Assembly: GCA_902626365.1 (NCBI GenBank)
Contig: CACOFE010000006.1
Coordinates: 1 to 63,911, forward strand
Reading direction: 5' to 3'
DNA from: an uncultured Bacteroidota bacterium
GTDB lineage: Bacteria; Bacteroidota; Bacteroidia; Flavobacteriales; Flavobacteriaceae
DNA length: 63,911 nt
Shown here: positions 55,638 through 63,472 of the stretch, piece after piece
Layout: every line of letters starts with the position of its first letter
How positions within the stretch are numbered: the first letter of the stretch is position 1
The notes under the pieces: model-generated
The model's database searches: none
What the model saw: the letters and a program-made list of their open reading frames with translations, nothing else
What the model was told of the DNA's origin: nothing
Program-made: the position numbers and the translations under genes

Positions 55638-57002
55638 ATGTCAACAAGGAAAAAAGTCGCTTTTCACACCCTAGGTTGTAAGTTAAATTTCACAGAAACT
55701 TCAACCATTGCAAGATCATTTGTAGAAAATGGTTTCGAATTAACTGATTTTTCGAAAAAAGCAGATTTTTATGTTATTAATACATGCTCTGTTACAGATA
55801 ATGCAGATAAAAAGTTTAAAAATATTTTAAACAGAGCAAAAAAAAGAAATCCAAATGCATTTAATATTATTGTAGGATGTTATGCCCAGCTAAAACCTAA
55901 ATACATTTCTGAGATTCCTGGTGTTGATTTGGTGTTAGGAGCAAATGAAAAATTTAATGTAATTGATTATGTTGGGCAACTTGATAAAGCAAATACTTTT
56001 GTTTACTCCTGTGATATTAATGATGTTAATAAATATGAAAGTAGCTACTCTGTTGATGATAGAACTAGATCATTTTTAAAAGTTCAAGACGGTTGTGACT
56101 ATAAATGTACATATTGTACTATTCCACATGCAAGGGGTATTTCAAGAAGTGATAGTCTTGAAAATATCAAAATAAATGTTTCTGAAATTGCATCAAAAGA
56201 TATAAAAGAAATTATTTTAACTGGCGTAAATATTGGAGATTATGGTAAAGGTGAATTTGGTAATAAGAAGCATGAAACAACCTTTCTTGAGTTGATAAAA
56301 GAATTAGATTTAACACAAAACATTAATAGATTTAGAATTTCATCAATTGAGCCTAATCTATTAAAAAACGATATTATTGATTTTGTTGCAACTAGCAATT
56401 TATTTGTTCCTCATTTTCACATTCCATTGCAAAGCGGTTCAAATAAGATATTAGGATTAATGAAGAGGCGATACAGAAAAGAGCTTTATGAAGACAGGAT
56501 TAGATATATTCACTCGAAGATTAACGATGTTTGTATCGGAGTAGATGTGATTGTTGGCTTTCCTGGTGAAACAGATTCGGACTTTCAGGAAACATATAAT
56601 TTTTTATTAAATCTAGACATATCATATTTGCATGTTTTTTCATATTCGGAAAGAGATAATACCGAAGCTTCAAATATGCTTAATCCTGTACCTAAAAATA
56701 TTAGATTTCAAAGAAGTAAAATGTTGAGATCACTTTCCGAAAAAAAGCGTAGAATATTTTATAATTCTCAAATTAATAGGGTTAGACCTGTTTTATTTGA
56801 GTCTGAGAATAAACTTGGATATATTTACGGTTACACGGACAATTATATAAAGGTTAGACATCCATGGAATCCTAAGCTATCAAACAAGATTGTTCAAGCT
56901 AAGCTCATAGAAATTGATAATGATGGCTTTGTACGAATTAAATTAAGTGAAAAAAAACTGAAGAAGGAAAAGCAATATTTATATTCTTATTCCAACTGGT
57001 AG
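55638..57002 (+). CDS. mtaB: tRNA t6A37 methylthiotransferase MtaB
   Basis: Radical SAM enzyme that turns t6A at position 37 of tRNAs for ANN codons into ms2t6A. 454 residues: UPF0004 domain with the cluster cysteines in HTLGCKLNFTE, NTCSVTDNADKK and VGCYAQLKP; radical SAM domain with CDYKCTYC in VQDGCDYKCTYCTIPHARG; and a C-terminal TRAM-like domain (about 385-454). Its 3' end overlaps the small convergent GNAT-like gene by 24 bp. Confidence 0.96.
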   Translation: MSTRKKVAFHTLGCKLNFTETSTIARSFVENGFELTDFSKKADFYVINTCSVTDNADKKFKNILNRAKKRNPNAFNIIVGCYAQLKPKYISEIPGVDLVLGANEKFNVIDYVGQLDKANTFVYSCDINDVNKYESSYSVDDRTRSFLKVQDGCDYKCTYCTIPHARGISRSDSLENIKINVSEIASKDIKEIILTGVNIGDYGKGEFGNKKHETTFLELIKELDLTQNINRFRISSIEPNLLKNDIIDFVATSNLFVPHFHIPLQSGSNKILGLMKRRYRKELYEDRIRYIHSKINDVCIGVDVIVGFPGETDSDFQETYNFLLNLDISYLHVFSYSERDNTEASNMLNPVPKNIRFQRSKMLRSLSEKKRRIFYNSQINRVRPVLFESENKLGYIYGYTDNYIKVRHPWNPKLSNKIVQAKLIEIDNDGFVRIKLSEKKLKKEKQYLYSYSNW

Positions 57003-57263
57003 TAGGGACTTGTACTTTCTGTTTTTTCTGATAAACTTTGTAATAATTGCAGCTGTTGGAACAACACTTATATTCCTGTCACGGATAATTTCTAAAACTT
57101 CTGAGATAAATTTTTCTGAAAACTCATCTTTAGACTTTATTTCAGGAACGAAAATTTTAGTTAAGAAAATCTTTCTTTCCTGTACAGAATACTCGATAAT
57201 TGCTAATCCACCACCAACTTTGGTTTCAAATTGTCTTAAAAAGTTGTTGTCTACTATTTCCAT
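56979..57263 (-). CDS. Small GNAT-like N-acetyltransferase (YidJ/Gcn5-related short form)
   Basis: 94 residues that follow the short GNAT family (Acetyltransf_CG): start LRQFETKVGGGLAIIEYSV, then IFLTKIFVPEIK and the end of the fold VVPTAAIITKFIRKNRKYKSLLP. The usual acetyl-CoA pyrophosphate loop (RGxGxA) is replaced by SKDEFSEKFI, so CoA binding is uncertain. Members are common in Bacteroidetes with no known substrate. Convergent 24-bp overlap with mtaB. Confidence 0.72.
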   Translation of the reverse strand: MEIVDNNFLRQFETKVGGGLAIIEYSVQERKIFLTKIFVPEIKSKDEFSEKFISEVLEIIRDRNISVVPTAAIITKFIRKNRKYKSLLPVGIRI

Positions 57264-57331
57264 TTAACAAAACTTTATCAAAAAGTTAAGTGCAAAAATA
57301 ATAAATTTATACTAAACCATTAATTATCAAT

Positions 57332-57997
57332 TTGATTACACACAAAAAAACACATATATATATGATGCCGGGGTTAGCAGCTAGTTCAATGGTTTTTGAA
57401 AACATAAAGCTTGATAGTAAAAAATATTCTTTACACAGAATTGATTGGATTCAACCTAAAAAAAGTGAAAGTTTAAATGCATATTGTATCAGATTGACTA
57501 AAAAAATAAAACACAAGAACCCAATTTTATTAGGGGTGTCTTTTGGTGGAATTATTGTTCAGGAGCTTGAAAAAATTATAAATGTGAAAAAGCTGATTAT
57601 TGTTTCAAGTGTTAAAAGTCATAAAGAATATCCAATTCTTTACAAAATAGCAAGAGATTATCAGCTTAACAACGCTCTTCCATTCGGTATGTTTGATAAC
57701 TTCATCAAGTTTTCACTTAAACTCAACATAAATAAATTGTACAAGAGAATTGATCTTGCCGAAAGATATTTAACGGAAAGAAATGAAATATATCTTGAAT
57801 GGGCAGTTTGGAGTCTTTTAAATTGGAAACAAGAAAAATATAGACCAGATTTGATACACATTCATGGAGATAAAGACAAAGTATTCCCAATTGAAAACAT
57901 TTCAAAGTGTATAAAAATTAAGGGAGGAAGGCATGAAATGATAATATTAAGAGCAAAGTGGTTTAACGAAAATTTACCTTCATTAATTGAAAATTAA
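57332..57997 (+). CDS. Alpha/beta hydrolase family protein
   Basis: 221 residues: first strand and oxyanion loop THIYMMPGLAASS, nucleophile elbow LGVSFGGI, Asp in HGDKDKVFP and His in KGGRHEM, a full catalytic triad. Substrate unknown. The start is uncertain: TTG 57332 keeps the first beta strand, while ATG 57362 would cut it off. Ends 4 bp short of the convergent TPR gene. Confidence 0.85.
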   Translation: MITHKKTHIYMMPGLAASSMVFENIKLDSKKYSLHRIDWIQPKKSESLNAYCIRLTKKIKHKNPILLGVSFGGIIVQELEKIINVKKLIIVSSVKSHKEYPILYKIARDYQLNNALPFGMFDNFIKFSLKLNINKLYKRIDLAERYLTERNEIYLEWAVWSLLNWKQEKYRPDLIHIHGDKDKVFPIENISKCIKIKGGRHEMIILRAKWFNENLPSLIEN

Positions 57998-58001
57998 AAA
58001 T

Positions 58002-58571
58002 TTACCTTCTCCTCATATTATTTCTTCCGAAATGTTGATTTGGAATATTTGTTTTTTTCATTTGATTCTTCATCATTTTGATTTGATCAGTTAACATTCC
58101 ATTTTTATCTAGATCTTGAGCTTCTTTTAGTAGTTTTTGTGCTTCAATTTTTCTTCTTTTAGTAAAAAGTATTCCAGCTAAATTTAATTTGGCCATTGCT
58201 AAATCATGATCCATATTTAATCCAAATGATATTGCCGTACGAAAATATTTTTCGGCCTGATTCATATTTTCTTGAGATATTATCATTCCTTTTAAATAAT
58301 TATAATAACCCTGTTGTTTTGTTGTAAGTGCTGATTTTGGATTTTTAATTCTGTTTAACCATCTGTTAGCTCCATCCAAATTTTGCTTTCTTAATTGAAA
58401 AAATGCTAATAATAAAAATTCATTTCTAAAAAATAAAAAAACAAAAACTAATGAAAGTAAAATCAACATAATTCCATTTCCAGTAGATCCTACTGCACCA
58501 TCAATAAACTGCTGAATTGATAAAGCAAAAATTAATAATGATAATACTATTTTGATATACTTGTTAAACAT
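58002..58571 (-). CDS. Membrane-anchored TPR-like protein
   Basis: 189 residues: two N-terminal membrane helices (about 5-22 and 30-48; the second LMLILLSLVFVFLFF region is written loosely) and then helical repeats of TPR type, including GYYNYLKGMIISQENMNQAEKYF (GYYNYLKGM, NMNQAEKYF) and LAMAKLNLAGILFTKRRKIEAQKLL (KLNLAGILF, KIEAQKLL), with a basic C-terminal tail. It is often found next to rpmH or carB in flavobacteria. No function can be given. Confidence 0.78.
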   Translation of the reverse strand: MFNKYIKIVLSLLIFALSIQQFIDGAVGSTGNGIMLILLSLVFVFLFFRNEFLLLAFFQLRKQNLDGANRWLNRIKNPKSALTTKQQGYYNYLKGMIISQENMNQAEKYFRTAISFGLNMDHDLAMAKLNLAGILFTKRRKIEAQKLLKEAQDLDKNGMLTDQIKMMKNQMKKTNIPNQHFGRNNMRRR

Positions 58572-58638
58572 ATTTTCATAAAATTTAAATTCAGCTAAAA
58601 TTAATAAAAAACAAATTGATAATAATTAAATAAATTGA

Positions 58639-58669
58639 TTTGTTTAACTAAAAACTCTTCGTATATTTG
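58639..58669 (+). promoter_or_regulatory. rpmH promoter, TTTG-N19-TATATTTG
   Basis: -33 TTTG at 58639-58642, 19-bp spacer, -7 TATATTTG at 58662-58669: an exact match to the Bacteroidetes consensus. It lies in a 135-bp intergenic region and leaves a leader of about 30 nt. Confidence 0.78.
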
Positions 58670-58706
58670 CCCGCAGTTTTAGTTATTAAAACATAAAAAA
58701 TTACAG

Positions 58707-58865
58707 ATGAGCAAAAGAACTTTTCAGCCTTCAAAGCGTAAGAGAAAAAATAAGCACGGTTTCAGAGAAAGAATGTCAACCGCAGCTGGAAGAAAGGTGC
58801 TTTCAAGAAGAAGGGCAAAGGGTAGAAAGAAGCTTTCAGTTTCATCGGAAAATAGCCCGAAATAA
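58707..58865 (+). CDS. rpmH: 50S ribosomal protein L34
   Basis: 52 residues beginning [19 protein letters not shown] and containing [19 protein letters not shown], the invariable L34 pattern; 20 of 52 residues are Lys or Arg. The C-terminal extension ([12 protein letters not shown]) is typical of flavobacteria. It is not next to rnpA, dnaA or yidC as in Proteobacteria but lies before carB. It has its own promoter and terminator. Confidence 0.97.
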   Translation: MSKRTFQPSKRKRKNKHGFRERMSTAAGRKVLSRRRAKGRKKLSVSSENSPK

Positions 58866-58870
58866 AATGA

Positions 58871-58884
58871 TTAACAATTGTTAA
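58871..58884. repeat. Perfect palindrome TTAACAATTGTTAA after rpmH
   Basis: A 14-bp perfect palindrome between the rpmH stop and its terminator. It shares the TTAACA-N2-TGTTAA arms with 9222-9235. Confidence 0.45.
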
Positions 58885-58894
58885 TATATTATAT

Positions 58895-58924
58895 GGTGTT
58901 ACTAATAGTAACACCTTTTTTTTT
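58895..58924 (+). terminator. Intrinsic terminator after rpmH
   Basis: Perfect 9-bp stem GGTGTTACT/AGTAACACC, loop AAT, then nine T. It separates rpmH from carB. Confidence 0.92.
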
Positions 58925-58961
58925 ATTTTTTTGATTAGTACATTTAAAAAACTTTAATTCA

Positions 58962-61814
58962 ATGCCGAAAGATACTAACCTGGAGTCTTTACTTATAATA
59001 GGCTCTGGTCCAATTGTTATAGGTCAAGCATGTGAATTTGATTATTCTGGTTCACAAGCTCTTAGATCGTTAAAGGAAGATGGAATAGAGACCATATTAA
59101 TTAACTCAAACCCAGCAACAATTATGACAGACCCAGTTATGGCTGATCATATATATTTGCTTCCCTTAAATACATCCTCAATAGTTAAAATTTTGAAAGA
59201 GCATCCTCAAATTGATGCAGTATTACCAACAATGGGAGGTCAAACTGCGTTAAATCTTTGTATAGAAGCTGATGACAAAGGAATATGGGATGATTTTAAT
59301 GTAAAAATAATCGGAGTTGATATTAACGCTATTAATATTACTGAAGATAGAGAGCAGTTCAGAAATTTAATGTTAGATATCGGTATACCAATGGCACCAC
59401 AAGCTACAGCTACATCATATCTAAAAGGAAAAGAAATTGCTCAAAAGTTTGGTTTTCCTCTTGTTATTAGAGCCTCATTTACATTGGGAGGAACTGGTGC
59501 ATCTTTTGTATATGAAGAAAAAGATTTTGATGAATTACTGACAAGAGGATTAGAAACCTCACCTATACACGAGGTTATGATTGACAAAGCACTAATCGGG
59601 TGGAAGGAATATGAGCTAGAATTACTTAGAGATGCTAATGATAATGTGGTTATCATCTGTTCAATAGAAAATATGGATCCAATGGGAATACATACCGGGG
59701 ATTCCATAACAGTTGCACCCGCCATGACTTTGAGCGACACAACTTATCAAAAAATGAGAGATATGGCGATCAAAATGATGAGGAGTATTGGAGATTTTGC
59801 CGGTGGATGTAATGTTCAGTTTGCAGTAAGTCCTGATGAAAAAGAAGATATTATTGCAATTGAGATTAATCCTCGAGTTTCTAGATCTTCAGCTTTGGCA
59901 AGTAAGGCTACGGGTTACCCAATAGCCAAAATTGCTGCAAAATTAGCTATAGGTTACAATTTAGATGAATTACAGAATCAAATTACAAAATCTACATCTG
60001 CTTTGTTTGAGCCTACACTAGATTATGTTATTGTTAAAATTCCTAGATGGAATTTTGATAAGTTTGAGGGAAGTGACAGAAGATTGGGGCTTCAGATGAA
60101 AGCAGTAGGTGAAGTTATGGGAATAGGTAGATCTTTTCAGGAAGCACTTCATAAAGCAACTCAATCTCTTGAAATTAAAAGAAATGGACTAGGTGCTGAC
60201 GGTAAAGGAATCACTGATTATGAGACTATAATTTCTAAATTATCTATTGCCTCATGGGATAGAGTATTTGTTATTTATGATGCAATTCAAATGGGCATTC
60301 CGTTAAGCAGAATATACGAGCTTACCAAAATTGATATGTGGTTTCTAAAGCAATATGAGGAATTACATATTCTAAGAAATGAGATTTCCAATTATAAGAT
60401 TGATTCAATTCCTAGAGATTTACTTTTAGAGGCTAAACAAAAAGGCTATGGTGACAGACAAATTGCTCATATACTTGGTTGTTTGGAAAGTCAAGTATAT
60501 TTGAAAAGAGATGAGATGAATATCAAAAGAGTTTACAAGTTAGTTGATACTTGTGCTGCTGAATTCAAGGCCTTTACACCATACTACTATTCAACTTTTG
60601 AAAATGAAATTGAAACAAAAGACGGATCAAAATATTCAGAAAATGAAAGTGTAGTTTCTGAAAAAAAGAAAATTATAGTTCTTGGCTCTGGGCCTAACAG
60701 AATTGGTCAAGGGATTGAGTTTGATTATTGCTGTGTACATGGAATTTTAGCAAGCTCTGAATGTGGTTATGAAACAATTATGATTAATTGTAATCCAGAA
60801 ACAGTTTCTACCGATTTTGATATAGCTGATAAGTTGTATTTTGAACCAGTTTTTTGGGAGCATATTTATGACATAATTAGACATGAAAAACCAGAGGGTG
60901 TGATTGTGCAATTAGGAGGGCAAACCGCATTAAAATTAGCAGAAAAGCTTGAAAGATATGGCGTCAAAATAATTGGTACTAATTTCAAATCTCTAGATTT
61001 AGCTGAAGACAGAGGTTCATTCTCAACACTATTAAAGGAAAATGATATTCCTTACCCAATGTTTGATACTGCTTCAACGGCTGATGAGGCACTTGCAGTC
61101 GCTGAAAAATTGGATTTTCCAATTTTGGTTCGACCCTCATATGTTCTTGGTGGCCAAGGAATGAAAATTGTGATTAATAAAGAAGAATTAGAAGAGCATG
61201 TGGTTAATCTATTAAGAAGAATACCTGATAATAAACTTTTATTAGATCATTATTTAGATGGTGCAATTGAAGCCGAAGCTGATGCAATTTGTGACGGACA
61301 AGATGTATACATAATTGGAATAATGGAGCATATTGAACCTTGTGGTATTCATTCTGGTGATAGCAATGCTTGTTTACCTCCTTTTAATTTAGGAGATTTA
61401 GTTATTCAACAGATAGAAGATCATACTAAAAAAATAGCTAAGGCCTTAAATACTGTAGGATTGATAAATGTTCAGTTTGCAATTGTAAATGATAAGGTTT
61501 ATATAATTGAAGCCAATCCGCGTGCCTCAAGAACAGTTCCTTTTATCTCTAAAGCTTACAAAGAACCTTATGTGAATTATGCTACTAAAGTAATGCTAGG
61601 CGAAAATAAAGTAAAGGATTTTGATTTTAAACCAACTTACAAAGGTTATGCAATTAAAGAGCCAGTATTCTCCTTTAGCAAATTCCCTAATGTCAACAAA
61701 AAACTAGGGCCAGAAATGAAAAGTACCGGTGAGAGCATTTTATTTATTGATAATCTTCAGGATGATAAGTTCTATGAGCTATATTCTAGACGTAAAATGT
61801 ATTTAAGTAAATAG
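58962..61814 (+). CDS. carB: Carbamoyl-phosphate synthase large subunit, without allosteric domain
   Basis: Makes carbamoyl phosphate for pyrimidines and arginine. 950 residues: first synthetase half with ATP-grasp (about 125-330; ASFTLGGTGASFVYEE, DSITVAPAMTLSD, IEINPRVSRSSALASKATGYP, given as IEINPRVSRSSALAS), oligomerisation region (about 405-550), second half (GSGPNRIGQGIEFDYC, RPSYVLGGQGM, IEANPRASRTVPFISKA, given as EANPRASRTVPF). The chain stops at LYSRRKMYLSK, before the ~130-residue MGS-like domain that binds UMP and ornithine in E. coli (1073 residues). Short CarB is typical of flavobacteria. carA is not here. Confidence 0.96.
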   Translation: MPKDTNLESLLIIGSGPIVIGQACEFDYSGSQALRSLKEDGIETILINSNPATIMTDPVMADHIYLLPLNTSSIVKILKEHPQIDAVLPTMGGQTALNLCIEADDKGIWDDFNVKIIGVDINAINITEDREQFRNLMLDIGIPMAPQATATSYLKGKEIAQKFGFPLVIRASFTLGGTGASFVYEEKDFDELLTRGLETSPIHEVMIDKALIGWKEYELELLRDANDNVVIICSIENMDPMGIHTGDSITVAPAMTLSDTTYQKMRDMAIKMMRSIGDFAGGCNVQFAVSPDEKEDIIAIEINPRVSRSSALASKATGYPIAKIAAKLAIGYNLDELQNQITKSTSALFEPTLDYVIVKIPRWNFDKFEGSDRRLGLQMKAVGEVMGIGRSFQEALHKATQSLEIKRNGLGADGKGITDYETIISKLSIASWDRVFVIYDAIQMGIPLSRIYELTKIDMWFLKQYEELHILRNEISNYKIDSIPRDLLLEAKQKGYGDRQIAHILGCLESQVYLKRDEMNIKRVYKLVDTCAAEFKAFTPYYYSTFENEIETKDGSKYSENESVVSEKKKIIVLGSGPNRIGQGIEFDYCCVHGILASSECGYETIMINCNPETVSTDFDIADKLYFEPVFWEHIYDIIRHEKPEGVIVQLGGQTALKLAEKLERYGVKIIGTNFKSLDLAEDRGSFSTLLKENDIPYPMFDTASTADEALAVAEKLDFPILVRPSYVLGGQGMKIVINKEELEEHVVNLLRRIPDNKLLLDHYLDGAIEAEADAICDGQDVYIIGIMEHIEPCGIHSGDSNACLPPFNLGDLVIQQIEDHTKKIAKALNTVGLINVQFAIVNDKVYIIEANPRASRTVPFISKAYKEPYVNYATKVMLGENKVKDFDFKPTYKGYAIKEPVFSFSKFPNVNKKLGPEMKSTGESILFIDNLQDDKFYELYSRRKMYLSK

Positions 61815-61864
61815 AATAATCTTCTTTTTTATTATTCTGTAAATTAATTGTAAATTGTTTTTAG

Positions 61865-62977
61865 ATGGATCTAATCATATTAATATTATTGGTTTTTGTT
61901 TCAATAGTTCTTGTTTATTTGATTTATAAATCAAGTTCTTCAGCTGGTTCAATTGAATCCACTGATTTAATGAATTTTTCCAATAGTCTAAATTCTCAAA
62001 TTCAAGATATAAGAAAAGAAATTAGTAGTAATTCAAAGGAGAGTAGAAGCGAGATAGAAGCAAAATTGAATATTATCAACAAACAAATTAATGATTTTCA
62101 GAAATCATCCACTGATTCGATTACACAGCAGTTTAAAGAGTCTAATAAGGTAATAAAAGATGTTACTAGTGAACTGGAGAAAATTAAAGGTACAAACGAA
62201 CAAGTTCTAAGTTTTGCAAATCAAATGAAAACCCTAGAAAAAATTCTTGGTAATCAGAAGCAAAGGGGTGTTTTAGGTGAAATTCAATTGGAAAATCTAC
62301 TTGCAAATGTACTACCTCCAGAACTTTTTAAAATGCAGCATACATTTTCAAACAAAGAAACAGTTGACGCAATAGTTAGGGTTGGTGAATATATTATTCC
62401 TATCGATGCTAAATTCTCTCTGGATAATTACAATAAAATGATTGAGTCAGAAAATAAAGAAGAGTTAGTTGATTTAGAAAAAAAATTCAAATCAGATATT
62501 AAGAATAGAATTGATGAAACAGCTAAATATATAAGACCTAATGAAAAAACAACAGATTATGCTTATATGTTTATTCCTGCTGATGGATTATACCAAGATT
62601 TACTAAATAGTAGGGTGGGGTCCTTGAAGATCAATCAGAGAGATTTAGTCAATTATGCTTACGAAAAAAAAGTAATGATTGTATCCCCAATGAGTCTTTT
62701 CCCTATGTTACAGATAACAGTGAAAGCACTACACAATATGAAAGTGGAAGATTCTATTAACGATATAATAAAAAATGTTGAAAAGTTGTCTAATCACCTA
62801 AATGCTTACAAAACATATCACGATAAGTTAGGAAACACCTTAGGAACCGCTGTAAATCATTATAACGATAGTACTAAAGAGTTTAAAAAAATTGATAAAG
62901 ATATTATAAGGATATCAGGAACTTCAAAGTTAGAAATTAATTCAGAACTAATTGAAAAACCACAATCAGATGATTAG
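61865..62977 (+). CDS. rmuC: DNA recombination protein RmuC
   Basis: 370 residues: one N-terminal membrane helix (about 2-20), a long coiled coil (about 30-115) and the RmuC nuclease-like domain from about 135 (RGVLGEIQLENLLANVLPP, VDAIVRVGEYIIPIDAKF with the PD-(D/E)xK-like Asp-Ala-Lys, YAYMFIPADGLYQ). RmuC limits inversions at short repeats. It follows carB by 50 bp; an A/T-only 8-bp hairpin (61813-61838) lies there with no proper T-run. The stop overlaps the DUF6580 gene in TTAG at 62974-62977. Confidence 0.93.
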   Translation: MDLIILILLVFVSIVLVYLIYKSSSSAGSIESTDLMNFSNSLNSQIQDIRKEISSNSKESRSEIEAKLNIINKQINDFQKSSTDSITQQFKESNKVIKDVTSELEKIKGTNEQVLSFANQMKTLEKILGNQKQRGVLGEIQLENLLANVLPPELFKMQHTFSNKETVDAIVRVGEYIIPIDAKFSLDNYNKMIESENKEELVDLEKKFKSDIKNRIDETAKYIRPNEKTTDYAYMFIPADGLYQDLLNSRVGSLKINQRDLVNYAYEKKVMIVSPMSLFPMLQITVKALHNMKVEDSINDIIKNVEKLSNHLNAYKTYHDKLGNTLGTAVNHYNDSTKEFKKIDKDIIRISGTSKLEINSELIEKPQSDD

Positions 62978-63472
62978 CTTATTCTACTTGGTAAAATTGA
63001 AGTGATTTTACCAAATGAGAATTTAAGTAAATATCCAAAAAACAAATCTCCTGCAATTGAATAGCCAAAGAATGGTATCGCCATTGTATAACATAGAATT
63101 AACCCTTCAATGTTTTTTGGATAACCAATTATCCATACACCAAAATTTGATATTAAAAAGAAAATAAAACTACTTAAAATTATATTTCCAAATTTTATTG
63201 ATTTAATCTTTGTACCTAAAAAAACTATTGTTAAAAATCCAGTGTAAACAAATAAATTTATAACAGAAATACCAAGTATTAAATCAGATAGAAATAAAAC
63301 AATTAGAGGGATTGAAAAAAGCGATTCTTTTATCTGAAAAATTAAGCCCACCAAATAACGCAATTGCAGTAACAGGCGAAAAATTTGGTGGATGAGGTAT
63401 TAGCCTACAAATAACCCCAAATATTACGATTAACAGCACAATTTTTTGAATTCTATCAAATTTATTTTTCAT
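62974..63472 (-). pseudogene. DUF6580 family membrane protein, interrupted by a one-base frameshift
   Basis: Two overlapping frames on the minus strand together make one protein of about 165 residues. The first (from ATG 63472) has the N-terminal membrane helix and the family string RLIPHPPNFSPVTAIALFGG; the second (to 62974) continues IPLIVLFLSDLILGI and has three more membrane helices. The frames join at six A (plus strand, 63315-63320): with five, the text would read IAFSIPLIVLFLSD. Family DUF6580 consists of small polytopic proteins thought to be transporters. Either the gene is broken, or there is a base-call error. It overlaps the S41 peptidase by 11 bp. Confidence 0.82.

Noticed and set aside
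61813-61838. Hairpin AGAATAAT/ATTATTCT between carB and rmuC
   Set aside because: The stem is almost wholly A/T, the loop is 10 nt and no T-run follows; unlike the two clear terminators.
62974-63472. Programmed ribosomal frameshift as the reason for the DUF6580 split
   Set aside because: The T6 run could allow slippage, but no stimulatory structure was evident; a base-call error or simple mutation is more likely. Kept only as an option in the finding.
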